From Cohnella phaseoli (lineage in GTDB: Bacteria > Bacillota > Bacilli > Paenibacillales > Paenibacillaceae), in assembly GCF_003386235.1 (NCBI RefSeq), contig NZ_QRDZ01000023.1:105445-169444 (forward strand): a DNA stretch of 64,000 nucleotides. The letters are read 5' to 3'. This document shows, one piece after another, positions 8,053 through 17,420 of this stretch (the first letter of the stretch is position 1; every line of letters begins with the position of its first letter). The translations under genes were made by a program, and so were the position numbers. The notes beneath the pieces are model-generated. The model ran no database searches, was not told the DNA's origin, and was given only the letters and a program-made list of their open reading frames with translations.

Positions 8053-9651
8053 ACTCTTCGTCCGCCATTCGCTCGGCGTCGTTCCCGTCGTCCTCTTAAA
8101 CACCCGGTTGAAATACTGTTGGTCGGAAAACCCGAGTCCGTGAGCGATGTCCGCAATCTCCAACGCCCCGTTCTCGAGCAGCTCTTTCGCCTTATCAATT
8201 TTGAGCCCGGTCACGTATTTAACGAAGCCCTGATTCATAGCGGCCTTAAAGACGCGCGACAGGTATGAGGGGTTAATGGAGAATTTATCGGATACCGTCT
8301 GCAGCGTAATCTCTTCTTCAATATTTCTGGACACGTAAGCGACGATTTGATCGATAACCGAAGAATTTAAGGCAGGGTTTCGAAGTTCGCCCCCTTTCGT
8401 TCCGGGAGCGGAGCGAAACACTCTCTCGATTATCGTCTCGATCAGCTTCAAGATCGCGCCGCGATCCTCAAGTTCATCCAAGACTCTCCCCGATAGAACG
8501 TCCGGTTCGATCCGATCGATAAAATCGTAATCGTGCTTCAAACAAAACCGGATCACCAAATTGACGTACTCGTTAAACAGGTAGTCTATTGAAATCTCTT
8601 CCCGGCATTCGGCTAGAGCACGGACGAATACATCCTCCGCGGTATGACGAAGAAGGACGATCGCTTTCGCAAGGCTTTTGTTTTCCAGGCTTTGTTCGGC
8701 CAGCTTGAATTTAAGCGCGAGCGATTGCGAAGCGCGATTGCTGCGAACCTCGTTAGCGGCATACGGGAAGATTCGGTCCGTCCCGGAGCAGAATCGGTTC
8801 TTCAGCGCCACCGCAGCTTGCCGATAAGCCATCCTCGGATCGCCGCAAGGTCGGCTGACGCCGATCGTAACCGCCAAGCCGTGCCGATCGTGCAGCAACG
8901 CGCGAAGCCGATGCGCTTCCCTGGCCGCCGTGTCGGCGAGCCGATTTTCGTCCTCGCCGCCGAATAGGATAATGAACGTACCCTTGCCGAAGTAATTTTC
9001 CATCATCCAGCCGTTTCCCGCTTCATCGTCGAATCGTTCTCGTAATTCTCTGAAGAGTTCGCCATCGGCTGATCGTTCGCCGCCATGGAGCTTAACCGAA
9101 GCAATGAGATAGAAGCCATGCCTGAGAATCGCAATATGCCGTTCCGCTTCCCTCTTCTCGGCCTCCTCTTCCCGTCGATCGGTCAACAGATGGTAGATTT
9201 CCTTTTCCAGCGCCATGCGACGATTTTCCCGGCTGACCGCTTCGATCCGCTCGCTCTCTTCCTTCGCCTGACCGGATGCCGCGATCGCGTCCCGCATGGC
9301 CTCCACCACGGGAATGAGATCTTGGGCTTTGACGGGCTTGAGCACGTAATCCGTCACCCCGTGCTTCATCGCTTTGACGGCGTAATCGAAATCGGCATAA
9401 CCGCTGGTCACGATAAACCGGATGTCCGGATATTTTTCCTTCACCGCCTCGATCAATTCCAAGCCGTTCATGACGGGCATCCGGATATCGGTCAGGATCA
9501 CGTCCGGAAGTTCGCCGCCTTCGATCAACTCCAGAGCTTCCCTTCCGTTGCCCGCCGTTAAGACGATTTCGAACGAAACAGAGCTGCTCTGCAGCAAATA
9601 AACGATTTTGTCCTTGCTCAATTCTTCGTCGTCTACGACCATGACCTTCAT
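8029..9651 (-). CDS. YesN-type response regulator with C-terminal AraC HTH
   Basis: About 540 residues. The receiver domain (1-125) has acidic residues D7-D8, phospho-acceptor D55 (LTDIRMP) and K105 (YVLKPV). A long middle region of unknown fold follows. Residues ~435-535 form the AraC double helix-turn-helix, including LQTVSDKFSINPSYLSRVFK and ADIAHGLGFSDQQYFNRVFK. ATG 9651 is preferred because GAGGTG is well spaced; the ATG at 9666 overlaps the kinase stop codon and has no ribosome binding site. It is translated right behind the kinase at 9663-11408 and should be phosphorylated by it. It probably activates the importer operon downstream, and possibly the units at 4027 and 14143. Confidence 0.93.
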   Translation of the reverse strand: MKVMVVDDEELSKDKIVYLLQSSSVSFEIVLTAGNGREALELIEGGELPDVILTDIRMPVMNGLELIEAVKEKYPDIRFIVTSGYADFDYAVKAMKHGVTDYVLKPVKAQDLIPVVEAMRDAIAASGQAKEESERIEAVSRENRRMALEKEIYHLLTDRREEEAEKREAERHIAILRHGFYLIASVKLHGGERSADGELFRELRERFDDEAGNGWMMENYFGKGTFIILFGGEDENRLADTAAREAHRLRALLHDRHGLAVTIGVSRPCGDPRMAYRQAAVALKNRFCSGTDRIFPYAANEVRSNRASQSLALKFKLAEQSLENKSLAKAIVLLRHTAEDVFVRALAECREEISIDYLFNEYVNLVIRFCLKHDYDFIDRIEPDVLSGRVLDELEDRGAILKLIETIIERVFRSAPGTKGGELRNPALNSSVIDQIVAYVSRNIEEEITLQTVSDKFSINPSYLSRVFKAAMNQGFVKYVTGLKIDKAKELLENGALEIADIAHGLGFSDQQYFNRVFKRTTGTTPSEWRTKSKKSPKNA

Positions 9652-9662
9652 CTGGATGCACC

Positions 9663-11408
9663 TCATTTCATTTTGCGACCGGTAATGACGACTGTTGTCC
9701 CGCTTCCCTTGGCGCTTTCGATCGAGATGCCATAATCGGCGCCGAATAACAGTTTATACCTCATGTTCACGTTTTTCAGTCCTACGCCCCCGCGAGGCTC
9801 GGAATAGGGCAAGGCAGCTTCTCCCTCGATATCTTGCATAATTTTGCGTAGCATAGGCTGCTCGATCCCGATTCCATTGTCCGACACTTCCAGTACGATC
9901 GCATTTTCCGTTTCGTAGGCTCTTATCCGAATGACGTAGGCCATGGACATTTCGTTAAACGCGTGCTTGATCGCGTTCTCGACGACAGGCTGGAGCGTGA
10001 ACCGAATCGTCCGGTATTCCGACACGCCTTCGTCGATCTCATAGATCACGCTTAAACGGCTGCTGTAGCGAACCTGGATAATTTCTAAATAATTTTTTAC
10101 ATGCTGGATTTCGGTTCCGATTTCCACGACGTTGTTGCTCGCGATGTTCATATTGTAGCGGTAAAAATCGGCGAGCTTTTCGACCATTGCATTGATTCTG
10201 ACATAATCCTGTTTGATGGCCAGCGAGCTGATCGCGTCGAGCGTATTGTACAGAAAGTGCGGATTGATCTGGTCCTGCAAGCTCTTGATCTCGGCTTCGT
10301 TGCGCAGCACCTGGTTCTCGAGCACGTTCTTGATCATCAAATTAAAGCTTCGGCTGAGATCGCCGATCTCGTCGTTGCGGTTAATGTCGCTGCGGATCTG
10401 GTAGTTCGACTTCTCTATGTTTTTCATCGTCTTGGATAATCTCTTGAGGTCCCGCGTGCTCCTCGTCACGAAGAGATGAACGGCAACAATCAAAATAGCC
10501 ATCACGATGATTCCCGTCAATATGATGATGATTTTCGAATCGTTGATTTGTTTGTCGACTTTGTTTTGGTTAATCAAAGAGACGACATACCAGCCCGTCG
10601 TCGCGGAATTTTTAACGTTGGCGTAATAGCTTGCCCCATTGAGGCGCAGCGTATCGAATTCGGCTAGCCGGCTAATGTCCTTGTCGCTGAATTCAGCGTA
10701 AGCCGAGACGTCGGATTTCAGGCTGAAAATCACCTTCCCGTCCTCGGTCGTAATGAGAATATCATCGAACGCTTGGTTGTTGACCCCGTTGAGAAACTGC
10801 GAGAACAGATTTTTGTCGGCGCTCAGCACCATAAAGTCTTTCTCTCCGGGCAGGTTGCCCCACAGCTTGATGGCTTGGGAGAATAACGTATTGTTGTCCT
10901 TACCCGGCAATAGGGAAAATCCGGGAAGCAGCACCATCGATTGCTCGGAATCGGTGATCTCCCGGTACATGTTCGTATTCAGGGCATTGCGAATATACTT
11001 GAAATCCTGACCGTCGTTTAAATCCGTCGTCAGAATTTCCTGCCTGTCGAAGAGGATAACCGACAGCGATTTGTAGCCTTTGAAAAAAATCAGCGAGCGA
11101 ATGTTATCGTAAAAATGATTGTAAGCCGCATAGCCCTCATAGGTGCCGACGAACTTCTTGTCCGCGATCACGGGGAGGTTGGCATCCTCGGAGAGGATCA
11201 TCAGCACCTTCTGCATATCGTCGACGTAGCGGTCGATGCTGTTGCTGATCTGCGCGTTCAGGCTCGTAACGTACTGATTGATGTTTTCCTTCGTATACTT
11301 CTCCATAAAATGCGATAACAGGGCGCTTAAGGCGGTAATAAATACGATGCCGACGATCGTGTTGAATAAGATAAATTTATTTCGCAAACCAAAAAAGAGG
11401 AGTCTCAT
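9663..11408 (-). CDS. YesM-type sensor histidine kinase
   Basis: A 581-residue membrane kinase. TM1 is about residues 10-32, followed by a ~260-residue extracellular sensor and TM2 about 293-315. A HAMP linker (~316-368) leads to the His_kinase region with H384 in SLQDQINPHFLYNTLDAI. The ATPase domain shows the N-box LQPVVENAIKHAF (N478) and DNGIGIE (about 510). It should sense an extracellular sugar or binding protein and phosphorylate the regulator encoded next. The start codon lies in a perfect 9-bp hairpin (11393-11416), which also holds the only SD-like AGAGG, directly against the ATG. That is unusual and may limit translation. Confidence 0.93.
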   Translation of the reverse strand: MRLLFFGLRNKFILFNTIVGIVFITALSALLSHFMEKYTKENINQYVTSLNAQISNSIDRYVDDMQKVLMILSEDANLPVIADKKFVGTYEGYAAYNHFYDNIRSLIFFKGYKSLSVILFDRQEILTTDLNDGQDFKYIRNALNTNMYREITDSEQSMVLLPGFSLLPGKDNNTLFSQAIKLWGNLPGEKDFMVLSADKNLFSQFLNGVNNQAFDDILITTEDGKVIFSLKSDVSAYAEFSDKDISRLAEFDTLRLNGASYYANVKNSATTGWYVVSLINQNKVDKQINDSKIIIILTGIIVMAILIVAVHLFVTRSTRDLKRLSKTMKNIEKSNYQIRSDINRNDEIGDLSRSFNLMIKNVLENQVLRNEAEIKSLQDQINPHFLYNTLDAISSLAIKQDYVRINAMVEKLADFYRYNMNIASNNVVEIGTEIQHVKNYLEIIQVRYSSRLSVIYEIDEGVSEYRTIRFTLQPVVENAIKHAFNEMSMAYVIRIRAYETENAIVLEVSDNGIGIEQPMLRKIMQDIEGEAALPYSEPRGGVGLKNVNMRYKLLFGADYGISIESAKGSGTTVVITGRKMK

Positions 11409-11416
11409 CCTCTTTT
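11393..11416 (-). promoter_or_regulatory. Hairpin enclosing the start codon of the sensor kinase
   Basis: AAAAGAGGA (11393-11401) and TCCTCTTTT (11408-11416) are perfect 9-bp complements. On the minus-strand mRNA the hairpin contains the SD-like AGAGG and the ATG (11408-11406), and a U-run follows it. It could act as a translational lock or a leaky terminator. Confidence 0.5.
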
Positions 11417-11497
11417 GGAAAGCTTGAACGCGATTCGTTCGTATAAGATAACCCCCTGACGCGGAAGTCGGAGCTTTGAAGTTAGGACGCTGCTCCC

Positions 11498-11503
11498 ATT
11501 ATA
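11498..11503 (-). promoter_or_regulatory. Possible extended -10 promoter for the sensor kinase operon
   Basis: The minus strand reads TGATATAAT, an extended -10, with TATAAT at 11503-11498. It sits just before the end of the preceding coding region and about 90 bp upstream of the kinase start. No clear -35 is seen, which is tolerable for an extended -10. Confidence 0.4.
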
Positions 11504-14143
11504 TCATCGCCTGTCGAATTTTAGCGTAATTTCGGATTTCCAGTCGAATTGGTCGATCACGACGGCTTGTCGCGATGCGGAATAAGATCCGCCAATGATC
11601 GTTGTAGGAGTCGCGCCTTCCGGGTGCGGAAGCCGAATGCTTACAGTATTCGGCTTTCTGTCCGAATGACAGACGACTTTCGCGGTAATCGCTCCTTGCT
11701 CCAAATTCGATTCGACGCGCAGCGAGACGGCTCCGAAATAAGTCGCGATTCCGTCCAATTCGATCACGTTGCCGTCCTCCAGCCATTGGCTCGGAATTCC
11801 CGGCAGCAAGTTCAACCGCTCCTCCCCGTCTTCCATATAAAGCATCCAACGGGTTTGCATCAGGAACCAGCCTTCCTCGTGCGTCTTGTGCGGGCTGGCG
11901 TGCCAGAAGTGCTCCCAGAACGTATACGTCTCCCGGTCCGCCAATCCGGCGAAGCCGTTATAGTAGGCTTTCAGGAACGGCTTGACCTCGCCGCGCTTCA
12001 GATGCACCCAAGGATGAATGCTGTAGTAAGGCTGGCTTAGCGCGACGTTGCGAGTACACATCAATTCATGATGATAATTCAACATGAATTCCGCTGCGGC
12101 TTCGTCCGGACGAACAACCTCTTGAAAAACGAGGTAGAGCGGGCCGAGAAGGGAATCCCGAGCGGCGACCGAACCGTGCGTCAGCCATTTCCCGCCTTCC
12201 CCGTTCACAGAAAGCGGTCCTCTGTGCTCCACCCAAGGAGGGACGGTCGGCACCCAGCTTCCGTCGGCCAGCGGAACGACCGGAGAACTCCCCATCGCGG
12301 CGAACAAAGCCTGACGGATATCCTCCTTCAGCGCTTGCGCTTCGGCTTCCACTCGTGCAGAACTGTCGGGATCGACGTTCCTCAGCATCTCCGCCAGCCG
12401 GCTCATCCCCATATACGCATACCCGTTTAACATGAAGGAACGGAACGGGTCTTCCGGATCCGCCGTCTTCCCTTCCAGCATGCCGTAGCCTTTGCCTCGC
12501 AGCTCCTCCGTTTTATTGCGGTCTCTCCACTTCGCCAGATAATCGAACGCCTTTAGCAGGTGGTCCTTTACGTTAAGAATCCAATCTTCGTCTCGGGTAT
12601 ACCGGTAATGCTCTCCGAGGCTCCATAATGCGGCTCCCGTTTCCAGCATATAACCGCCGTAGTTTTGCATCAGACCGTCCTCGTGCTGCTTATCCAAGAA
12701 AAATTGCAAGGCCCGCTCCGCAACGCCGTTCCAGCCCATGGACTCCATGAATTGGATAATCGGCGAGCTCTCCGAGCCGATCGCCGTATAGACGCCGATC
12801 GTCGGAACGATCGTTCCGCCGGGCTCCAGGCCGTAGGAGACGAGATCGAGATGGAGCAATCCGGCCTTGATCATCTCTTCGATCCGCGGCTCGGGAAGCT
12901 TGATCGACGCCGCCCGGGAAAGCTTCTCCTGCCAGAACGCACGGCACTCCGCCCATCTGTCTTCAAAAGACTGCCGGCTTAACCCTTCGGCGCGTTCCTT
13001 GGAGATCGGACGGTGAGGCAAATAAAATTCAAACGTGACCGATTCTCCCGGAGGAAGGAGAACGGCCGTCTCCTCCGTTCCAAGCGGCCGTCCGCCCAGC
13101 TTGGATACGCAGCAAACCCGGTCCTCCGAGTAGCTGACAAACCCGTTATCTCCGTCGAACTCGTATTGTTTGTCGTCGTTTAAGACGAAAGCGTTGGGAA
13201 CGACGTTTTTGAACCAGGCGTATCTGGGAACTCGGGCTTTGTTCGTGGCTACCGCCCGGAAGTAGAGCACCGTCTCCTCTTCCCGGTTCATCTCCTGCGG
13301 AAGAATCCGTTCCCGCAGCGCCGTCTGCTCTTCCGTCAGCATATGAAAGTGGCCGAAGCCGTCGGCGGCCAAATAATGAGTGCCCCTCAACGTATCGGCA
13401 TTCAAAGGACTGCTTTCGTAGGAGACGAAGGATACCGTGTCGTAGACTACGTCGTTATCCTGGATTGATGCGTGCAGGATGGGGAGCGATCCGTCTTCGA
13501 GCCTGCGGGAGACGCCTTCCACGCAGCCGACGCCTCGACCAAGCATATATCGGTAGCAGACCGGCTTGTCCTCATTCTCCGGCAGCTTCGCTTCGAAGCC
13601 GTGAAATCGCGGCTGCACCCAATCCCACAGCCTTTCCTCTCCCCCGACGCCGCGAAACCCGACGCCGAAAATCCGAATATCGCGCGACAACCCGAGCCAT
13701 GTCTGCGAAGCGAGCTTGCGGGTATGGGCGGCTGCATTCGCGAAGGTTTCCTCCGGCTCGTTCTCTATGCGCTGCAGCTCGGTAACCAGGTTCATCGCCT
13801 TAACGTCGAGCTCGATTTGCTCGTATGTCCGATTGTCGTGGGCTTGCGTGACGGCGACTCCGTAAGCGGGAATGTAGATCGGATAGGCCTTGCTCACATC
13901 GCGCAGGAAAAAGCTGAACGGGCGCTCCGGCGTATCGATCTTCACCAGAATGGACCGCAAGTCCTTCCCATCCTCCGCTTGCACCGTTACTTCCAGCCGC
14001 GCCTGACTTCCGTCGGTAGAGAAGCAAGCTCCCTCGGACTTGCCGCTCCCCCTCATGATTGCGGCGCTTATTATTCCGGCGGTCGTCGAGACGCTCCCTC
14101 GAATCGGCCCCTTCCTCCACTCCACCGCGATTTTCGTATTCAT
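11504..14143 (-). CDS. Intracellular six-hairpin (alpha/alpha)6 glycosidase-like protein
   Basis: An 879-residue protein with no signal peptide, so probably cytoplasmic. The N-terminal half (about 1-400) looks beta-rich. Residues ~420-760 resemble an (alpha/alpha)6 barrel of six-hairpin glycosidases, with WNGVAERALQFFLDKQHEDG, MLETGAALWSLGEHYRYTRD and many aromatic residues around FWEHFWHASPH. The C-terminal ~100 residues form a beta domain. E and D residues in MLETGAALW and TRDEDW are candidate acid or base positions, but the GH family is not clear to me. It has its own cre box and predicted promoter 60-150 bp upstream and follows the GH20 gene. It probably trims imported oligosaccharides. 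Confidence 0.7.
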   Translation of the reverse strand: MNTKIAVEWRKGPIRGSVSTTAGIISAAIMRGSGKSEGACFSTDGSQARLEVTVQAEDGKDLRSILVKIDTPERPFSFFLRDVSKAYPIYIPAYGVAVTQAHDNRTYEQIELDVKAMNLVTELQRIENEPEETFANAAAHTRKLASQTWLGLSRDIRIFGVGFRGVGGEERLWDWVQPRFHGFEAKLPENEDKPVCYRYMLGRGVGCVEGVSRRLEDGSLPILHASIQDNDVVYDTVSFVSYESSPLNADTLRGTHYLAADGFGHFHMLTEEQTALRERILPQEMNREEETVLYFRAVATNKARVPRYAWFKNVVPNAFVLNDDKQYEFDGDNGFVSYSEDRVCCVSKLGGRPLGTEETAVLLPPGESVTFEFYLPHRPISKERAEGLSRQSFEDRWAECRAFWQEKLSRAASIKLPEPRIEEMIKAGLLHLDLVSYGLEPGGTIVPTIGVYTAIGSESSPIIQFMESMGWNGVAERALQFFLDKQHEDGLMQNYGGYMLETGAALWSLGEHYRYTRDEDWILNVKDHLLKAFDYLAKWRDRNKTEELRGKGYGMLEGKTADPEDPFRSFMLNGYAYMGMSRLAEMLRNVDPDSSARVEAEAQALKEDIRQALFAAMGSSPVVPLADGSWVPTVPPWVEHRGPLSVNGEGGKWLTHGSVAARDSLLGPLYLVFQEVVRPDEAAAEFMLNYHHELMCTRNVALSQPYYSIHPWVHLKRGEVKPFLKAYYNGFAGLADRETYTFWEHFWHASPHKTHEEGWFLMQTRWMLYMEDGEERLNLLPGIPSQWLEDGNVIELDGIATYFGAVSLRVESNLEQGAITAKVVCHSDRKPNTVSIRLPHPEGATPTTIIGGSYSASRQAVVIDQFDWKSEITLKFDRR

Positions 14144-14205
14144 TTATATCCAGTCCCCTTTATGTCGTAATCGAAAGAATGAACGGCCGCGCTTCACCAC
14201 GCGCC

Positions 14206-14219
14206 TGAAAGCGTTCACA
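14206..14219. promoter_or_regulatory. cre (CcpA) box upstream of the six-hairpin glycosidase gene
   Basis: TGAAAGCGTTCACA fits the cre consensus at all or nearly all 14 positions. It lies 5-20 bp downstream of the predicted transcription start and 62 bp before the start codon. Confidence 0.68.
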
Positions 14220-14230
14220 TATATAACTCT

Positions 14231-14292
14231 ACTATAAGCGGCGACGAGAAAATCCGCTTGCACAAAACTTACGCTTCCTTTTGGACTTTTTT
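14231..14292 (-). promoter_or_regulatory. Predicted activator-dependent promoter of the six-hairpin glycosidase gene
   Basis: The minus strand reads AAAAAAGTCCAAAAGG, then GCGTAAGTTTTGTGCAAG, then a -10-like TATAGT at 14236-14231. The GTCC to -10 distance is 50 nt, identical to the sites at 4087-4148 and 7990-8052. The motif overlaps the last codons of the GH20 gene, so this gene can be expressed separately. Confidence 0.55.
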
Positions 14293-15711
14293 GACCTGTT
14301 CCGGTTTGCCGGACAACACTTGGAGCAATCTGCGATCGGATGCTTCAAGCCGCTTGGCAAAGGATGGCCACTCTTCGCGCCGGACAACGTTCCAAACCCG
14401 TTCAACCATCGTCGGCGCGCGCAGACGGATCAGCTCCAGCTCGGCGCTTTCCTCGTTCTCCCATGAACAGAACTGTGCCCCCAAAAGGTTGGCACTCTCA
14501 TCCAATTCAATAGGCTGGAGCGTCGCTTTGGATTGATCCCACCAATGCTCCCAACGCCTCACGTGCCAGCCGTATATGTGCTCGGGCGACCATTTTAAGG
14601 TCGGGGTGGCATATAAGGGCTGCCAGGATGCGTTAATCAGTGCATAGCCCGCTTCCGCTAGCGAGTCCGCCGGATGATAATAGGACTCCCAAGGAATAAC
14701 GACGATGTCTTTCGGGATTTCGATTCCCTGTGCCGGTGAGAAACCTTCCCAGACGATCGGCTGTCTGCCCTGTTCTCTGACAATTTCCGCAGCCCGAACA
14801 ATAAAGTCGCGCAATAAGCCCTCTGCATCGTTAACGTTCAGCTCTTTCATTTTTTCCCGGCAATAGGGACATTGCTCGAAAATCTCCAGCTTCGTCTCAT
14901 CGCAGCCCAAGTGAATGTACTTCGAATACTTGAAAATCTCGCATAACTCGCGCAGCATTTGTTGAACCGCGTTCAACACCGCAGGATTGCCCAAACAAAT
15001 CGCATTCTCGTGGGCTTCCCCTATACCCGATGTAAAGAGCTCGGGCTCCGAGAGATTAAGCTGACGCGAATGGCCCGGCAAATCGATTTCGGGCACAAGC
15101 TGAACCCCGCAACGCTGGGCATACTCAATCAGGTCCTCGAGCTCTTGTCTTGTATATTTCATACCCGATACGGGGATTTGTGGAAATGACCGCAGCGGAA
15201 ACGTGAACAGCGGGTCATCCGTTAGGTGTAAGTGCAAGTGCGAAAATCGATAGAATCGGCAAAATGTAATCGTCTGCCGAATACAGTCCGTCGAATGCCA
15301 ATGTCTCCCCAGATCCATCATTAAACCCCGATACGGAAGATCCGGCTCGTCTTCAACGGTACACAGCGGCAGCTCCCCTTCGTTCGACATCAACTGAAGC
15401 AGGACCGCCGTTCCGCCCGCAACAGCGGAATAACTTCCTCCGACGATCTGTACCTTTTCCGCAACGGCGATTTTAATTTGCTCTTCCCGCATGGCTTCAT
15501 CCAGATTTAATTCAACGATCGTTCGAGTCTCGTTCCCGGTTCCGGTTCTCTCGCCCAGCACGGCTTCCAGCTCCTGCTCGAATATCGGCGCAAGCGGCAC
15601 AAGCGACGTATGCAGAGCATGGACGACAGTATGGCGTAAGGATCTCGTCCCCTGCTCGATATGAACCGACTTTGGAAGCGGCACGACATGAATTTCAATT
15701 TGCTCCGACAT
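14269..15711 (-). CDS. GH20-type beta-N-acetylhexosaminidase-like enzyme, cytoplasmic
   Basis: About 480 residues. The family removes terminal N-acetylhexosamine from glycans. Residues ~1-125 match the GH20 N-terminal alpha/beta domain; the barrel starts at YRGLMMDLGRHW. The catalytic pair is D271-E272 in HLGCDET, where the family usually has Gly in place of Cys270. A CPYC pair follows at about 281-284. ATG 15711 is chosen for its upstream GAGGAAGAGG; reading on to 15846 would overlap the binding-protein gene. There is no signal peptide, so it should act on imported oligosaccharides. Its place after a binding-protein gene suggests that importer brings in HexNAc-containing glycans. Confidence 0.82.
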   Translation of the reverse strand: MSEQIEIHVVPLPKSVHIEQGTRSLRHTVVHALHTSLVPLAPIFEQELEAVLGERTGTGNETRTIVELNLDEAMREEQIKIAVAEKVQIVGGSYSAVAGGTAVLLQLMSNEGELPLCTVEDEPDLPYRGLMMDLGRHWHSTDCIRQTITFCRFYRFSHLHLHLTDDPLFTFPLRSFPQIPVSGMKYTRQELEDLIEYAQRCGVQLVPEIDLPGHSRQLNLSEPELFTSGIGEAHENAICLGNPAVLNAVQQMLRELCEIFKYSKYIHLGCDETKLEIFEQCPYCREKMKELNVNDAEGLLRDFIVRAAEIVREQGRQPIVWEGFSPAQGIEIPKDIVVIPWESYYHPADSLAEAGYALINASWQPLYATPTLKWSPEHIYGWHVRRWEHWWDQSKATLQPIELDESANLLGAQFCSWENEESAELELIRLRAPTMVERVWNVVRREEWPSFAKRLEASDRRLLQVLSGKPEQVKKVQKEA

Positions 15712-15753
15712 GATGATCCTCTTCCTCCTCTTTTCCTCTTCAATAAACAAATC

Positions 15754-15809
15754 ATCCTCGCGAGGGCTTACAGCCGGATGGCAACTCCAGCCGAATTGCT
15801 CGCGAGGAT
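15754..15809 (-). terminator. Stem-loop between the binding-protein and GH20 genes
   Basis: ATCCTCGCGAG (15754-15764) and CTCGCGAGGAT (15799-15809) are perfect 11-bp complements; the minus strand continues GATTTGTTTATTG. It may partly terminate or stabilise the importer transcript so that the enzyme genes downstream are made at a lower level. Confidence 0.5.
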
Positions 15810-15827
15810 CGATCCTGCTACGTTCGA

Positions 15828-17387
15828 TTATTTCTTGGCTGCCCAAGCATCCAATTGCTTTTGAAGCTCGGCAATAATCGCCTCAGAGCCCGCATTCTTC
15901 AACTTCTGAATAAATTCCGGCAATACTTTATCTACATCGACAGAGCCGCTGGCAAGCGCCTTCAGATATTGGTCGATAACGGCTTGCGCTTTCGCCAGCT
16001 CATTCGATACCGGGTCCGAATTGAACACGAAACCGAGCGCGACGGAAGGCTTGGCCTCCATATTGATCTTGGCCGTTTCCTCCCACATGCCGTCAGGCTG
16101 ACCTTCCGTATAGAACGTGTTAAATACGTTTCCGACGAAGAAATTGTAAACGCCGTCATAGGCGCCATCCATCTTCTGTGTGACTTTTCCGTCGGCCGAT
16201 TTCGTGTAGCTTAAGCCCTCCAGACCAAAAACAACCAGATTCAAAATCTCAGGATCCGAGTTCAACAAGTCGATAAACATTAAGGCCCGCTCAGGATGCT
16301 GCGAATTTTTGTTGATCGCGTTCATGGAAGCTTGGATGGAGCCCGTCGTAAGCGGTCGATCGCCCATTCCATGAGCGACATAGGGAATCCCCCCGGCTTG
16401 CGAGCTCGAGAACTCCACGTCTCCGCCCGGCTTGGTCACAGGATCCGTTACGATCGCGTATTTGCCTTGCGAACGATAGTTTGTCGTTGTCGTTGCTGCG
16501 TCTTTCTGGATGTAGCCTTTCTGATACCAGCTTCTCATTAATTCCACGTAATCCTTGAATTCCTGCGATTCGTATTGATTTACGGCCTTCAGATCGCCAA
16601 AGCTTTTCACTGCGCCGGGGGTTCTGGTTCCGACAAGCGCGTCGAAACCGAAGTAGTTTAACCCGTTCTCCCAGATGTTGCTGCCAACGCCTTCAATCGG
16701 GAACAGATCGGGCTCGTTTTCTTTGATTTGCTGCAGGTAAGGCTCCAAATCTTCCAGCTTCTTTACATTGGTGTAGTCAAATTTGTATTTATCCAGCAGT
16801 TCTTTCTTGAACATCAATCCGAATTGCCTTGCATAGATTTGCTGGATCGGAGTAGCATAGATTTTTCCGTCCACTTTAATAGCGTCCCAAACCGCCGCAT
16901 TCGTGCCCGCGATCGTTTGCGGAGCATATTTTTCCAGAATATCGTCCAGCGCCGCATAGGCGCCCTTTGCTACATTCGGAATGTACGGATTAATCCAATT
17001 GGAGGTAAACGCGATGTCGAAGCTTTCATTCGCCGCAAGCATCATGCTTACTTTCTGATCGTATTCTCCAAGCTCGACTAACGTAAAATCGATCGTGGCA
17101 TTGATTTTCTCTTGCGTGATTTTGTTGATCGCTGCGAATACTTCGTCCGCCTTGTTCATGTTAAATGTTTTGGGAACAAGCCATTTTAAGGTGACCGGTT
17201 CCAAGCTTTCTCCCGAGGCCGTCTCGGATGGCGCCTCCTGCGTTGAGGTCCCGGTCGCCGCGGGCGATTCGCCGGATTGCCCCTCTTGTTTGCCTGCGTT
17301 CCCATTGCTGCTGCAGGCGGATACGAGCAGTGTCAGCAGTACGACGATGGATAGCCATACAGATGTTTTTTTGTACCCCTTGTTCAT
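15828..17387 (-). CDS. ABC importer sugar-binding lipoprotein (second system)
   Basis: A 519-residue solute-binding lipoprotein. MNKGYKKTS, a hydrophobic core and lipobox VSAC (Cys 25) precede a Ser/Gly/Glu-rich tether. AAGGAGG about 11 bases before ATG 17387 supports the start. It follows the two permease genes at 17473-19311 and is the third gene of that unit. A long stem-loop separates it from the permeases and may help the binding protein to be made in excess. The neighbouring GH20 gene and the secreted beta-helix protein suggest a fucose- or HexNAc-containing oligosaccharide, but this is inference. Confidence 0.92.
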   Translation of the reverse strand: MNKGYKKTSVWLSIVVLLTLLVSACSSNGNAGKQEGQSGESPAATGTSTQEAPSETASGESLEPVTLKWLVPKTFNMNKADEVFAAINKITQEKINATIDFTLVELGEYDQKVSMMLAANESFDIAFTSNWINPYIPNVAKGAYAALDDILEKYAPQTIAGTNAAVWDAIKVDGKIYATPIQQIYARQFGLMFKKELLDKYKFDYTNVKKLEDLEPYLQQIKENEPDLFPIEGVGSNIWENGLNYFGFDALVGTRTPGAVKSFGDLKAVNQYESQEFKDYVELMRSWYQKGYIQKDAATTTTNYRSQGKYAIVTDPVTKPGGDVEFSSSQAGGIPYVAHGMGDRPLTTGSIQASMNAINKNSQHPERALMFIDLLNSDPEILNLVVFGLEGLSYTKSADGKVTQKMDGAYDGVYNFFVGNVFNTFYTEGQPDGMWEETAKINMEAKPSVALGFVFNSDPVSNELAKAQAVIDQYLKALASGSVDVDKVLPEFIQKLKNAGSEAIIAELQKQLDAWAAKK

Positions 17388-17420
17388 TTGTGTACGTCCT
17401 CCTTGAGTGTTCTATTTATT

